Shown here: piece after piece, positions 17,683-28,065 of the stretch
Numbering within the stretch: the stretch's first letter is position 1
Layout of the letters: the number at the start of each line of letters is the position of its first letter
DNA from: Adhaeribacter swui
GTDB taxonomy: Bacteria > Bacteroidota > Bacteroidia > Cytophagales > Hymenobacteraceae
DNA: 64,000 bases
Assembly (NCBI RefSeq): GCF_014217805.1
Contig: NZ_CP055156.1
Location: 4,904,585-4,968,584, forward strand
Direction: 5' to 3'
Notes under the pieces: generated by a model
Databases searched by the model: none
What the model was told of the DNA's origin: nothing
Seen by the model: only the letters and a program-made list of their open reading frames with translations
Translations under genes and position numbers: made by a program

Positions 17683-18016
17683 GTTTTGGTTCTAATTTGT
17701 TTGTAAATTTTATGTAAAACTTTAACCTGGTTTATTTTACCAGCAAGAGTGCCGGTGTAACCAACTCAGGTTAAAATTAGAATTACGGGTAAAATTTACT
17801 CTTTCGTCTTTAATTGAAATAATACAGTACCTGCCCTAATTATTACGCAATTTACTTGCCAAAATACAAACAAAGTCTTTCTTACTGATGAAGAAAATAT
17901 CATGCTGGAATTTGTTTTTAGCAGGTAAAACCATTTTTAATTAAGATTTAGTAAGTAAATGTGTTACTTTGGCGATTTTAAAACTAAATGCCGCTCTGGT
18001 ATTCGTAATAAGTAAA
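17661..18016. other. Divergent intergenic region between the GNAT and tyrA genes
   Basis: About 355 bases of AT-rich DNA. The minus-strand promoter occupies the left end. A TTACTTTG element at 17964-17971, similar to the -7 consensus, precedes the plus-strand gene. I see no further gene. Confidence 0.5.
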
Positions 18017-18865
18017 ATGCGACTTTGTATTGTAGGAATTGGTTTATTGGGTGGATCTTTTGCCCTTGGTTTAAAAGATAAGTTTCCAGGTTTAACGGTA
18101 ATTGGGGTAGATTCTAATCCGGAACATGCCCAAAAAGCTTTGGATTTGGGCATTGTACAGGAAATTTTACCTCTAAAAGCCGCCGTTGCCCAAGCAGATT
18201 TAATTGTTTTGGCCACACCGGTTAATGCCATCGTTTCTTTGCTGCCCCAGGTTTTGGATTTGATTTCGCCCGCAGGAGTAGTTATCGACTTAGGGTCTAC
18301 CAAAGAATTAATCTGTACGGCAGTAAAGGACCATCCGAAAAGAAAACAATTTGTGGCGGTTCACCCCATTGCGGGTACCGAAAATACCGGACCGGAAGCA
18401 GCTTTTGCGTCGTTGTTACCCGGCAAAACCATGATTATCTGCGAAAAAGAAAACAGCAACCCCGAAGCCGTACAAATGGTGGAGGAACTCTGCCGAAAAT
18501 TAGAAATGCGAATTAGCTACATGGATGCTGCTTCGCACGATTTGCATTTAGCCTACGTATCGCACCTAAGCCACATTAGTTCGTTTGCCTTAGGCATTAC
18601 CGTGCTGGACAAAGAAAAGAACGAACAAAATATATTTGATATGGCGGGTAGCGGTTTTTCTTCTACCGTGCGCTTAGCCAAAAGTTCACCGGAAATGTGG
18701 GCTCCCATCTTTACCCAGAATGGCAAAAACATTTCGGAAGCCTTAACCAGTTATATCGAAAAATTGCAAATTTTTAAAAAAATCATTGATCAGCAAGATG
18801 AAACCGGCAGCTATACGCTCATGAAAGAAGCCAACGAAATTCGCCGGATTTTGCAGGGAATTTAA
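18017..18865 (+). CDS. tyrA: Prephenate dehydrogenase
   Basis: 283 aa from the ATG at 18017. N-terminal NAD(P) site CIVGIGLLGGSFALGLK begins at residue 4. The conserved histidines of the TyrA family lie in VAVHPIAGTENTGPEAAF (about residues 113-130) and in the HDLHLAYVSHLSHI segment (about 174-187). Converts prephenate to 4-hydroxyphenylpyruvate for tyrosine synthesis. A longer frame from a TTG at 17969 would add 16 residues, but that codon overlaps the -7-like element TTACTTTG and the extra residues precede the Rossmann strand, so I prefer the ATG. No fused chorismate mutase or ACT domain is seen. Confidence 0.88.
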   Translation: MRLCIVGIGLLGGSFALGLKDKFPGLTVIGVDSNPEHAQKALDLGIVQEILPLKAAVAQADLIVLATPVNAIVSLLPQVLDLISPAGVVIDLGSTKELICTAVKDHPKRKQFVAVHPIAGTENTGPEAAFASLLPGKTMIICEKENSNPEAVQMVEELCRKLEMRISYMDAASHDLHLAYVSHLSHISSFALGITVLDKEKNEQNIFDMAGSGFSSTVRLAKSSPEMWAPIFTQNGKNISEALTSYIEKLQIFKKIIDQQDETGSYTLMKEANEIRRILQGI

Positions 18866-19128
18866 TAAGTATAGTATTTAAGATTGTTCGCTTACATCTT
18901 AATTTCTAAAATTTGTTACCAACGCATTTGCTCTTACAATAGGTTAAAAACAAGACCTATCTGAATTATAATGGACTAAGTGTTGTTTTAAATATACATG
19001 AATGTCTGTTAAATAAAATAGAAAAATGATCGTTAATAGCTTAAGTTTTTAGTTTGCAACTCAACTAAATCTTAGTTTTGCCTTATTGCTCCTACTAAAA
19101 TACTTTGGTTAAGTTAACTGCTGCTGCT

Positions 19129-19353
19129 ATGTTTCTTCGCTCCCGCTTGGGAATCTTATTAATCGTACTACTCCTTTTTTCCGGTTGCCGGCCCAGTTGC
19201 CCGATTGCTTCGTGCGCTGTCCGGAAAGTGCACCACCATGGCGGTAAAATTTACCGGGGACAACCGCTTTGGAAGAAACAAAACCCGCATATTGGGGAAG
19301 GAGTACCGAAGGAATTAAAGGAAAAGCCCGATTTCAAAAAGAAGAAGCCTTAA
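19129..19353 (+). CDS. Small lipoprotein of unknown function
   Basis: 74 aa from the ATG at 19129. A basic start (FLRSRLG) leads to a hydrophobic helix and a lipobox FSGC, with the lipidated Cys at about residue 19. The mature part is short, has two further Cys (PSCPIASC), three consecutive His (VHHHGG) and a very basic C-terminus rich in KP and KK. A TTG at 19105 would add eight residues but coincides with a promoter-like TACTTTG, so the ATG is preferred. I do not recognise a family. It lies alone, 80 bases before gyrA. Confidence 0.65.
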   Translation: MFLRSRLGILLIVLLLFSGCRPSCPIASCAVRKVHHHGGKIYRGQPLWKKQNPHIGEGVPKELKEKPDFKKKKP

Positions 19354-19433
19354 CAAAAATGGTAAAATAGCTTAATTTTTCTGTAACTTGCAGGCCATGG
19401 TTTTCTATACATGACACTACTTTTTAGCATAAA

Positions 19434-21971
19434 ATGACTGAAGGCGAACGAATAATACCCATAAATATTGAAGATGAAATGCGGGGAGCGTACATCGACT
19501 ATTCCATGTCGGTGATTGTTTCCCGGGCCTTACCCGATGTACGTGATGGTCTTAAGCCGGTGCATCGCCGCGTATTGTACGGTATGTCGGAGTTGGGGGT
19601 TACTTACAACAAACCCTACAAAAAATCAGCCCGTATTGTGGGCGAAGTATTAGGAAAATACCACCCGCACGGCGATTCCTCGGTGTACGATACCATGGTG
19701 CGGATGGCCCAGGATTGGTCTTTGCGCTACCCGTTGGTGGATGGGCAAGGTAACTTTGGTTCCATCGATGGCGATTTTCCGGCGGCTATGCGTTATACCG
19801 AAGCCCGCTTAAAAAGAATTGCCGATGAATTACTGGACGATCTGGAAAAAAATACCGTTGATTTTGTTCCAAATTTCGACGATTCTTTAAAAGAGCCTAG
19901 CGTTATGCCGGCCAAATTGCCTAACTTATTAGTAAATGGTACTTCGGGTATTGCGGTTGGTATGGCCACCAATATGGCTCCGCACAACCTGAACGAAGTG
20001 GTAAACGGCATCATTGCCTATATTGATAATAACGATATTACTGTTGCTGATTTAATGCAATACATTACTGCCCCGGATTTTCCGACGGGTGGTATTATAT
20101 ATGGCTACGAAGGCGTACGCTCTGCTTACGAAACCGGCCGGGGCCGGGTAATTGTGCGGGCCAAAGCTACCTTTGAAACTACGCCTTCGGGTAAAGAGCA
20201 AATTGTGGTTTCCGAAATACCTTACATGGTAAATAAAGCGGCCATGATCGAAAAAACCGCTTCTTTAATTAACGAGAAAAAAATAGAAGGTATTTCGGAC
20301 TTACGGGACGAATCGGACCGGGATGGATTACGAGTGGTATACGATCTCAAAAGAGACGCTATGCCTAATGTGGTTCTGAATAACCTCTATAAATACACCC
20401 AATTACAATCTTCATTCGGGGTAAACAATGTGGCGCTCGTAAACGGTCGGCCGCTTACCCTCAATTTAAAAGAATTAATCCGGTACTTTGTAGAGCATCG
20501 CCACGAAGTAGTTATTCGCCGGACCGAGTACGAGTTGGCCGAAGCCAGAAAACGCGCTCATATTCTGGAAGGTTTATTAATTGCCCTGGACAACCTCGAC
20601 GAAGTTATTAATTTAATCCGCTCTTCCCGCGATCCGGATATAGCCCGGGCTGGATTAATTGAACGTTTTCAATTAACCGAAATTCAGGCCAGAGCTATTC
20701 TGGAAATGCGTTTGCAGCGTTTAACTGGTCTGGAACGCGATAAAATTGTTAAGGAATACGAAGAAATTAAGCAGTTAATAACGCATTTAGAAGCAATTCT
20801 GGCCAGCGAAGAGCTGCGCATGCAAATTATTAAAGACGAGCTCACTGATATTCGTGACCGTTACGGCGATCCGCGGCGCACTAGTGTCGAAATGTCGTCG
20901 AGCGACTTCTCCATGGAAGACATGATTCCGGACGAGAGCATGGTAATCACCATTTCGCACGAAGGCTATATTAAACGCACCGCTTTAACGGAGTACCGTA
21001 GCCAGAGCCGGGGTGGGGTTGGTTCTCGTGGGGTGGCCGCTTCTAAGCAAGACGATTTTACCGAGCATTTATTTATTGCCAACACGCATAACTACATGCT
21101 GCTCTTTACCGAATCGGGTAAGGTATTCTGGTTAAAAGTTTACGAAATTCCGGAAGGCAGCAAAACCGCTAAAGGCCGTGCCATTCAAAACTTAATTAAT
21201 ATTGATAAAGAAGATAAAGTACGGGCAGTCATAAACGTGCACGATTTAAAAAATCCAGATTACGTTTTAAATAATTACCTCATATTCTGTACTGAGCAAG
21301 GTACCATTAAGAAAACGCCGTTAGAGGCTTATTCCCGCCCTCGTTTAAACGGTATCAACGCTATTACCATCAACGAAGGCGACCGTTTGTTAGATGTGCG
21401 TTTAACAAATGGCTCTAACGATATTATTATGGCGCTTAAGTCCGGCAGGGCGGTGCGGTTTAACGAAGACAAAGTGCGTTCCATGGGCCGGAATGCCGCC
21501 GGTGTAAGAGGCGTTACCTTAGCTAACGAACAGGATAAAGTGGTGGGCATGGTTTGCGTAAGCGACCCTAATATGAACTTGCTGGTAGTATCGGAAAAAG
21601 GTTTTGGCAAACGCTCGGCTTTAGAAGAATACCGCATTACCAACCGGGGTGGTAAAGGAGTTAAAACTTTAAATATTACGGAGAAAACCGGTAAGCTGGT
21701 TGCCATACATGGCGTAATTGATACCGATGATCTGATGATTATCAACCGCTCGGGTATTACTATCCGGTTGCGGGTAAGTGATTTGCGGGTAATTGGCCGC
21801 GCTACGCAAGGCGTACGCTTAATCAAAATCAACGAAGGAGATGAAATCTCATCCGTTGCTAAAATTGAATACGAAGACAAAACCGAAATAGTCCTGAACC
21901 AGTCGGAGTTGCCGGCGGATGAATCATTAAATCCGGATTTAACAGATCCGGACTTAATAAATGAAAATTAA
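19434..21971 (+). CDS. gyrA: DNA gyrase subunit A
   Basis: 845 aa. N-terminal breakage-reunion domain with catalytic Tyr121 in [10 protein letters not shown]; the quinolone-resistance region reads [15 protein letters not shown], with Ser82 and Asp86 at the positions of E. coli Ser83 and Asp87, so it looks quinolone-sensitive there. The coiled-coil part and C-terminal beta-pinwheel follow; the GyrA box is QSRGGVG rather than the enterobacterial QRRGGKG, a variant I recall from other Bacteroidota. The tail is acidic (rich in D and E over the last 35 residues). Introduces negative supercoils with GyrB, which is not in this window. Confidence 0.97.
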   Translation: MTEGERIIPINIEDEMRGAYIDYSMSVIVSRALPDVRDGLKPVHRRVLYGMSELGVTYNKPYKKSARIVGEVLGKYHPHGDSSVYDTMVRMAQDWSLRYPLVDGQGNFGSIDGDFPAAMRYTEARLKRIADELLDDLEKNTVDFVPNFDDSLKEPSVMPAKLPNLLVNGTSGIAVGMATNMAPHNLNEVVNGIIAYIDNNDITVADLMQYITAPDFPTGGIIYGYEGVRSAYETGRGRVIVRAKATFETTPSGKEQIVVSEIPYMVNKAAMIEKTASLINEKKIEGISDLRDESDRDGLRVVYDLKRDAMPNVVLNNLYKYTQLQSSFGVNNVALVNGRPLTLNLKELIRYFVEHRHEVVIRRTEYELAEARKRAHILEGLLIALDNLDEVINLIRSSRDPDIARAGLIERFQLTEIQARAILEMRLQRLTGLERDKIVKEYEEIKQLITHLEAILASEELRMQIIKDELTDIRDRYGDPRRTSVEMSSSDFSMEDMIPDESMVITISHEGYIKRTALTEYRSQSRGGVGSRGVAASKQDDFTEHLFIANTHNYMLLFTESGKVFWLKVYEIPEGSKTAKGRAIQNLINIDKEDKVRAVINVHDLKNPDYVLNNYLIFCTEQGTIKKTPLEAYSRPRLNGINAITINEGDRLLDVRLTNGSNDIIMALKSGRAVRFNEDKVRSMGRNAAGVRGVTLANEQDKVVGMVCVSDPNMNLLVVSEKGFGKRSALEEYRITNRGGKGVKTLNITEKTGKLVAIHGVIDTDDLMIINRSGITIRLRVSDLRVIGRATQGVRLIKINEGDEISSVAKIEYEDKTEIVLNQSELPADESLNPDLTDPDLINEN

Positions 21972-22007
21972 TAAACCCTAACTTAAACTTAAAGAGTCAT
22001 TTTTTGT

Positions 22008-23144
22008 ATGAAAAAACTTTTGTTAACCACCGTTGCCATGGTAAGTATGCAGTTGGCAATGGCCCAAAAATCTGAAGTTACGAATGCACTTCTATCCCTA
22101 AAAAACGGAACCTTAGATAAAGCAAAAACTTCGATTGATAAAGCTGTTGTGCACGAAAAAACAGCGAACGACCCGAAAGCTTGGTTTACCAAAGGAGAAG
22201 TTTACGCCGCCTACATTGATAATCCTATTTTTGGTAAACAAGTACCTAACGCCGTAGAAGAAGCTTTCCAAGCTTACGACAAAGCCATTGCTTTAGATAA
22301 AGACGGCGAGTGGGGGAAACAAGCCGCCGCTAAAAAAGATAATTTGTATGCCGGTGCTTTTAACAACGCGGTAAACGCCTACAACGAAAAACGCTATGAC
22401 GAAGCAATAAAAGCTTACACTATGGCTCAGAACATTCGTCCGCAGGATACCACTGCATATGTTTATGCAGCTTACGCTGCGGAGGCTAAACAAGATTTTC
22501 CTTTAGCAAAAGAAAATTATAAAAAACTGTTGGCCATGAACCACAAAACACCCATGGTTTACAACCGTTTAATTTATTTTGCGAAAGAGGTGGATAAAAA
22601 CGAAGCCGAAACTGCTTCTTTGTTACAAGATGCCGTTAAAACTTTTCCGAATAACAAAGACTTTATGTTGGAAGAGTTAAACCTGTACGTAAAAGCTGGC
22701 AAAGGCAAAGAAGCCATTGGTAAACTTGAAAACGCCATTAAAGTAGACCCGAATAACCCTAACTTGTATAACGTATTAGGTTCTTTATACGACCAAACCG
22801 GCGAGAAGGACAAAGCCCGTCAGAACTACGAAGCCGCTTTAAAAATTGATCCGGCTAACTTCGACGCAAACTTTAACCTGGGTGTATACCACTATAACAA
22901 AGGCGCCGATATCAATAATAAATTAAGTAAGTTAAGTGCCGCTAATCAGCAAAAATCAGGAGCCAAAATGGCCGCCGATAGCAAACAAAGCTTTAATGCC
23001 GCTATTCCTTACTTTGAAGCTGCGCATAAATCAAACCCACAAGATGTAAGCACCATGGAAACTTTGGCTCGCGTGTACATACAAATGGGTAAAACCAAAG
23101 AAGCAGAAGCCATGAACAAAAAAGTGGATGCTTTGAAAAAGTAA
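22008..23144 (+). CDS. Secreted or periplasmic tetratricopeptide-repeat protein
   Basis: 378 aa. Signal peptide MKKLLLTTVAMVSMQLAMAQ with likely cleavage after AMA or MAQ. The rest consists of TPR units, clearest around PNNPNLYNVLGSLYDQTG and KARQNYEAALKIDPANFDANFN (about 240-285) and again near the C-terminus. TPR proteins are protein-protein scaffolds; the partner is unknown. It begins 36 bases after gyrA on the same strand and ends at a strong terminator, so read-through from gyrA is possible. Abundant TPR proteins of this shape are common in Cytophagales. Confidence 0.8.
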   Translation: MKKLLLTTVAMVSMQLAMAQKSEVTNALLSLKNGTLDKAKTSIDKAVVHEKTANDPKAWFTKGEVYAAYIDNPIFGKQVPNAVEEAFQAYDKAIALDKDGEWGKQAAAKKDNLYAGAFNNAVNAYNEKRYDEAIKAYTMAQNIRPQDTTAYVYAAYAAEAKQDFPLAKENYKKLLAMNHKTPMVYNRLIYFAKEVDKNEAETASLLQDAVKTFPNNKDFMLEELNLYVKAGKGKEAIGKLENAIKVDPNNPNLYNVLGSLYDQTGEKDKARQNYEAALKIDPANFDANFNLGVYHYNKGADINNKLSKLSAANQQKSGAKMAADSKQSFNAAIPYFEAAHKSNPQDVSTMETLARVYIQMGKTKEAEAMNKKVDALKK

Positions 23145-23160
23145 ATTTTTAAAAAATCAA

Positions 23161-23196
23161 AACAAAAAAGGAAGCTGCAAGGCTTCCTTTTTTGTT
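23161..23196. terminator. Rho-independent terminator after the TPR gene
   Basis: Perfect 15-bp stem: AACAAAAAAGGAAGC (23161-23175) pairs with GCTTCCTTTTTTGTT (23182-23196) over a 6-base loop, giving a T6 tract in the 3' arm. Confidence 0.9.
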
Positions 23197-23411
23197 TTAC
23201 GGCCTTGTCTATCAAAAACCAATTTTGTGCTTACAAAAGTTTTATTCCGGAAATAGAACTAGTTTAGCTTTATAACCGGCAATAGTTTTATCGATATAAT
23301 TTCCTGATTTTAATTGCTTTTGGTATATTGCTTTTTAGGCATCTACATCAATTTTTAATTTTTTTCTTTTTTAAACTTTAAAAGCGATCACTAAACCACT
23401 ATCATTTTGAA

Positions 23412-24797
23412 ATGAGCGAATACCTGATTCAGTTTTTTGGGCGTTTACATCCTTTAGTGGTTCATTTACCTATTGGTATTATCATGCTGGCTATAGCCTT
23501 GCATGTATTAATTGGCTTTCCGCGTTTTGCCTCTTTTAAAGCGTTTTTACCTTTTTTGTGGTTTACCGGTTTTATTACCGCCGTAATGGCTTGTCTGGCT
23601 GGTTTTTTATTAAAATTAAGCGGCGGTTACGATCCGGAAGCTGTAGACCTGCATCAGTTTTTAGGAATTGCCTTGGCGATTGTTAGTGGGTTGGTTTTTT
23701 TAATTCAAAGCGGTCGATTTCCTGAAAAGTTGCTTTGGCCGGCGGTTATCACGGCTACCTTATTGTTAATGGGCACCGGCCATTATGGCGGCAACCTAAC
23801 ACACGGAGAAAATTATTTAGCTGAACCCATTTATGCTATAATTGGGCAAACCCCCGGTAAAAAAGCCCACCCCCCTATTACCGATTTAAAAAATGCCCTT
23901 GTTTACACCGATCTGGTGGAGCCTATTCTGGAACAAAAGTGCTACCAATGCCACAGCTCAAAAAAACAAAAAGGCGATTTACGTTTAGATAGCCCTGAAC
24001 ATTTACTGAAAGGTGGCGAACACGGAACCATCGTGAATGCCGGGAAAGCCGAAGAAAGCGATTTGTATAAACGCCTGATTTTACCCGAAGAAGATGACGA
24101 CCGCATGCCGCCAAAAGGCAAACCCCAGCTTACCGAATCTGAAATAAAAGTAATTCATTGGTGGATTGAACAAGGAGGTGCTGATTTTAATAAGAAGGTG
24201 GCCGATTTACCCCAATACGATAAGATAAAAGTAGTATTAGCCAGTTTAACCAAGAACCCCGTCGCGAATACCGTTACCACCACAAAAGAATCGGAGATTC
24301 CGAATGTAAAAATAAAAGCACCAACACCGGCTATGTTGGCAAAAATCAAAGCCTTAGGGGTAGTCGTAAGTCCGTTGAGCCACGATAATGCTTATGTAGG
24401 ATTAAACATGGTAAATGCCCCGAATTTTTCGGATGGCGACATGGCTTTATTAACCGAGCTAAGCGAAAACATAGTTTGGCTGGATATGTCGGAAACTAAA
24501 ATTTCAAATAATGGCTTGGCGCAATTAAAAAATTTTAAAAATTTAACGCGCCTGAGTTTAGATCAAACTACTATATCGGACGCGGCCATTCCTTTTATAA
24601 AAAACCTGTCCCGGTTAAAATATTTAAACTTATACGGAACGCAAGTTACAGATCAAGGAATATCTCAATTAGCCGATTGTAAAAACTTAAAATCCATTTA
24701 CTTATGGCAAACCAAAGTTACCGCCCAGGGCGTTGCAGCGTTGCAGCAGAAAATAGGCAGCGAAGTTGAAATTAATTTTGGAATGGACACTTTATAA
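23412..24797 (+). CDS. Membrane protein: DUF2231 domain, planctomycete-type cytochrome c (PSCyt1) and leucine-rich repeats
   Basis: 461 aa. Residues about 1-150 form four membrane helices of the DUF2231 type (starts near RLHPLVVHLPIGI). A periplasmic PSCyt1 domain follows with one c-type haem site, CYQCH at 177-181, and the typical distal DRMPPKG motif (about 232-238), probably carrying the axial Met. The last 120 residues are leucine-rich repeats (LTRLSLDQTTIS, LKYLNLYGTQVT, LKSIYLWQTKVT). First gene of a three-gene operon; the next starts 11 bases later. Probably a membrane-bound electron-transfer partner for the downstream proteins; this role is inference. Confidence 0.85.
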   Translation: MSEYLIQFFGRLHPLVVHLPIGIIMLAIALHVLIGFPRFASFKAFLPFLWFTGFITAVMACLAGFLLKLSGGYDPEAVDLHQFLGIALAIVSGLVFLIQSGRFPEKLLWPAVITATLLLMGTGHYGGNLTHGENYLAEPIYAIIGQTPGKKAHPPITDLKNALVYTDLVEPILEQKCYQCHSSKKQKGDLRLDSPEHLLKGGEHGTIVNAGKAEESDLYKRLILPEEDDDRMPPKGKPQLTESEIKVIHWWIEQGGADFNKKVADLPQYDKIKVVLASLTKNPVANTVTTTKESEIPNVKIKAPTPAMLAKIKALGVVVSPLSHDNAYVGLNMVNAPNFSDGDMALLTELSENIVWLDMSETKISNNGLAQLKNFKNLTRLSLDQTTISDAAIPFIKNLSRLKYLNLYGTQVTDQGISQLADCKNLKSIYLWQTKVTAQGVAALQQKIGSEVEINFGMDTL

Positions 24798-24808
24798 AAC
24801 CACGTGCC

Positions 24809-27800
24809 ATGAAAAATTTTTTAAAAATTTACGGATTAATAAGCAGCTTTTTGCTACTGGCCTTACTGGCTTGCCACGAGCCGGATTTACCGCCCGAAGT
24901 GGAGCAAGCTTTAACGCAGGTTCCGGATAAAATTGATTACAACTTGCACGTAAAACCGATTTTATCGGATCGTTGCTTTGCCTGCCATGGTCCGGATAAA
25001 AACAAACAAAAAGGAGGTTTACGCTTAGATGGGGCATTGGCTTATGACAAGCAGAGCGAAGATACGGGCCGTAAAGCCTTAGTACCGGGCAATCTGGCTA
25101 AAAGCGAAGTATTTCACCGCATTGTCAGCACCGATCCGGAATATTTAATGCCCACTCCGGAATCGCATTTACAATTAAGTGCTTCGGAGAAAGCCATTTT
25201 AATTAAATGGATAAAAGATGGGGCTGTTTACAAACCGCATTGGTCGTTGGTGGCTCCTCAAAAACCGTCTTTGCCCGAAATCAAGAATAAAAGCTGGGCT
25301 AAAAACTCCATTGATTACTTTGTGTTGCAAAAGTTGGAGGAAAATGGCTTAAAGCCTAATCCGGAAGCTTCCAAAGAAACTCTAATTCGCCGGCTTTCTT
25401 TTGATTTAACGGGTTTGCCTCCCACCATTGCCGAAATAGATGCTTTTTTAGCCGATAAAAGCCCGCAAGCCTACGAACGGGTGGTAAACCGGTTATTACA
25501 GTCGCCGCATTTCGGCGAACGTTTAGCCGTAGATTGGTTGGATGTGGCCCGCTACGCCGATACCCACGGCTACCAGGACGATGGCTTGCGAAATGCTTAC
25601 CCGTGGCGCGACTGGGTTATTTCAGCGTTTAACCGCAATATTCCTTATAATAAATTTATTACCTACCAACTGGCCGGCGATTTACTACCGCAACCCACCC
25701 GTGAACAACTCATTGCTACCTGCTTTTTACGCAACCATCCGCAAAGCCAGGAAGGCGGGATTGTGGACGAAGAATACCGGGTAGAATACGTAGCGGACCG
25801 GGTAAATACGTTCGGAAAGGCTTTTTTGGCTCAAAGCACAGAATGTGCCCGTTGCCACGATCATAAGTACGATCCTATATCCCAAAAAAATTATTACGAG
25901 CTTTCGGCATTTTTTAATAACAATAACGAAACCGGTGAAATACCCTACACCGGCGAAGCAAGTCCCACTTTGATTTTAACGAAACCCGAAGTAGAGGAGA
26001 AGCTACATTTTATTCGGACCCAGTTAAAGCCTTTGGAACAAAACCACTCAACAAAAACTAACTACGAAGAAAATTTTAAAAAATGGCTCATTCAGGCGCA
26101 AAATAATCCGGCGGCAGCTTTCCCGAAACAAGATGGTTTACTGGGGCATTTTACTTTTGATGAAAAAGAACCCCAAAACAAAGTTAAAAACACTTTAACC
26201 GCCCATTATACCAGCGGCGACAAAGACCGGAATCCTAATGCGATAGCGGGTAAGTTTGGTAAGGCAGTGCAGGTTAGTGGCGATATGGGCGTAGAGTTTA
26301 GTAAAGAATTAACCTTCGACCGGTACGAGCCTTTTAGCATTAGTTTGTGGGTAAACGTTTTAAAACCAGGCGAGCAAGGACCTTTATTTAACCGCACCAA
26401 CGGCGAACTTGATAATTGGCGCGGTTACCTGTGCGGTTTAAATAAAGACGGCACGATGTCTTTAAAATTTGTGCACGTTTACCCGGCCAATGCCATTGAG
26501 GTGCAAACTACTCAAAATCTTACCCCCAAAACCTGGCACCACTTAGCTTTAGTGTATGATGGTAGCAGTCGGGCGCAAGGCATTCAGTTTTACCTGGATG
26601 GTAAATTAGTTCCGGTTAAAACAATTAACGATAACCTGCAGCAAAGCATGCTGTACGCCAAAGATAAAGCCAACTGGGGAATTCAAAATTTTAAATTAGG
26701 ACAAGCTTCGATTAAATCTATTTCCAACGTTGCTTTTGATGAGTTCCGGGCGTACAACCGACAACTGGCCCCCATAGAAGTTTTAGAATTAGCCGGCCAG
26801 AAAGATGCAATCAAAAATCTGCTAAAAACTCCCGTAGCTAACTTGAGTGCCGACCAGAAAAACTACTTACGGGAATATTACCTTTTAGCTTTTGATACGC
26901 AGTATGCCGCTAAATTAAAAGAATTAAAGCAGCTCCGCAGCCAGGAAAACGAGTTACTGACCAATCAGGAAGAAGTAATGGTGTACCAGGAACTGCCTCA
27001 GCCCCGTGCCGCTTTTATCCTGGACCGGGGCGCCTACGATGCCCCCAAGGAACGCGTGAACCCCAATACCCCCGAAAATATTCTGGCTTTTAATCAAAAA
27101 ATGCCGCGCAACCGCTTAGGTTTAGCGCAATGGTTGTTAAGTAAAGAGCAGCCTTTGTTCCCGAGGGTAGCGGTTAACCGCTTTTGGCAGCAATGTTTCG
27201 GGCAAGGCATTGTTAAAACGGCGGAGGATTTTGGCAACCAGGGCGATTTACCTAGCCATCCGGAATTACTGGATTATTTAGCCGTTACTTTCCGGGAAAG
27301 TAACTGGAACGTGAAAGCTTTGTTAAAAACCATGGTTATGTCGGCCACTTACCGGCAAGCATCCATACCTACTGCTGCAAATAAAGCAAAAGATCCCGAT
27401 AACCGGTTATTTACCCGTGCACCCTCATACCGTTTATCTGCCGAAATGATCCGGGACAATGCTTTAACGGCTAGTGGCTTATTAACGCGCAAAGTAGGCG
27501 GAAAGAGCGTGTATCCTTACCAACCAGATGGTTTATGGGAAGCTTTAGCCACCCGTAACGCCACGCATTACGAAACCAGCAAAGGCCCTGATTTATACCG
27601 GCGCAGTTTATACACCGTCTGGAAACGCAGTTCGCCACCCCCAGCCATGATTAACTTTGACGTGCCCGACCGCTACATGTGCAGTGTGCGGCGACAAAAA
27701 ACCAGCACGCCTTTGCAAGCCTTGGTATTAATGAACGATGTGCAATACGTGGAAGCAGCGCGGATTTTAGCCGAACGTATGATTCAGGAAGGCGGAGCTT

Positions 27801-28054
27801 CTCCGGAGCAACAGATTACTTACGCTTTCCGGGCTTTAACCAGCCGTTTCCCGAGACCCGACGAATTAAAAATTTTAAAAAATCTGTACGAACAGGAATA
27901 CCAGGATTTTAAAAAATCGCCGAATCGGGCTACACAATTATTGCAAGAAGGAGCGTACCCGGTAAATAAAAAACTACCGCAAGAGGAGGTAGCTACTTGT
28001 GCGGTAGTTGCCAATACTCTCATGAATTTCGATGAATTTGTTATAAAGCGTTAA
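24809..28054 (+). CDS. PSCyt1-DUF1549-LamG-DUF1553 multidomain lipoprotein
   Basis: 1081 aa. Signal peptide with lipobox LLAC (Cys22), so anchored to a membrane. PSCyt1 domain with haem site CFACH at about 56-60 and LMPTPES as possible Met ligand; DUF1549/PSCyt2 (about 160-370) with second CxxCH in CARCHDHKYDPI (about 346); a LamG/concanavalin-like domain (about 440-660) beginning LLGHFTFDE; DUF1553/PSD1 (about 735-1070) beginning RAAFILDRGAYD. This architecture is a hallmark of Planctomycetes and Verrucomicrobia and is always found with DUF1501 genes. The biochemical function is not established, to my knowledge. Confidence 0.9.
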   Translation: MKNFLKIYGLISSFLLLALLACHEPDLPPEVEQALTQVPDKIDYNLHVKPILSDRCFACHGPDKNKQKGGLRLDGALAYDKQSEDTGRKALVPGNLAKSEVFHRIVSTDPEYLMPTPESHLQLSASEKAILIKWIKDGAVYKPHWSLVAPQKPSLPEIKNKSWAKNSIDYFVLQKLEENGLKPNPEASKETLIRRLSFDLTGLPPTIAEIDAFLADKSPQAYERVVNRLLQSPHFGERLAVDWLDVARYADTHGYQDDGLRNAYPWRDWVISAFNRNIPYNKFITYQLAGDLLPQPTREQLIATCFLRNHPQSQEGGIVDEEYRVEYVADRVNTFGKAFLAQSTECARCHDHKYDPISQKNYYELSAFFNNNNETGEIPYTGEASPTLILTKPEVEEKLHFIRTQLKPLEQNHSTKTNYEENFKKWLIQAQNNPAAAFPKQDGLLGHFTFDEKEPQNKVKNTLTAHYTSGDKDRNPNAIAGKFGKAVQVSGDMGVEFSKELTFDRYEPFSISLWVNVLKPGEQGPLFNRTNGELDNWRGYLCGLNKDGTMSLKFVHVYPANAIEVQTTQNLTPKTWHHLALVYDGSSRAQGIQFYLDGKLVPVKTINDNLQQSMLYAKDKANWGIQNFKLGQASIKSISNVAFDEFRAYNRQLAPIEVLELAGQKDAIKNLLKTPVANLSADQKNYLREYYLLAFDTQYAAKLKELKQLRSQENELLTNQEEVMVYQELPQPRAAFILDRGAYDAPKERVNPNTPENILAFNQKMPRNRLGLAQWLLSKEQPLFPRVAVNRFWQQCFGQGIVKTAEDFGNQGDLPSHPELLDYLAVTFRESNWNVKALLKTMVMSATYRQASIPTAANKAKDPDNRLFTRAPSYRLSAEMIRDNALTASGLLTRKVGGKSVYPYQPDGLWEALATRNATHYETSKGPDLYRRSLYTVWKRSSPPPAMINFDVPDRYMCSVRRQKTSTPLQALVLMNDVQYVEAARILAERMIQEGGASPEQQITYAFRALTSRFPRPDELKILKNLYEQEYQDFKKSPNRATQLLQEGAYPVNKKLPQEEVATCAVVANTLMNFDEFVIKR

Positions 28055-28065
28055 TTATACCAGCT

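Noticed and set aside
17969-18016. TTG-initiated extension of tyrA
   Set aside because: The TTG overlaps a -7-like promoter element and adds residues before the first Rossmann strand; the ATG at 18017 is better.
17941-18303. 120-codon minus-strand frame over the tyrA start
   Set aside because: Overlaps the tyrA Rossmann region in antisense; no family features and no promoter.
20997-21020. Non-consensus GyrA box (QSRGGVG) as a sign of altered gyrase or a Topo IV ParC
   Set aside because: From memory, Bacteroidota GyrA proteins share this variant, and length, acidic tail and pinwheel region fit GyrA.
21329-21880. 183-codon minus-strand open frame inside gyrA
   Set aside because: It lies wholly within the strongly supported gyrA frame, has no recognisable motifs, and is low-complexity in Ser, Pro, Thr and Leu, as expected for an antisense shadow.
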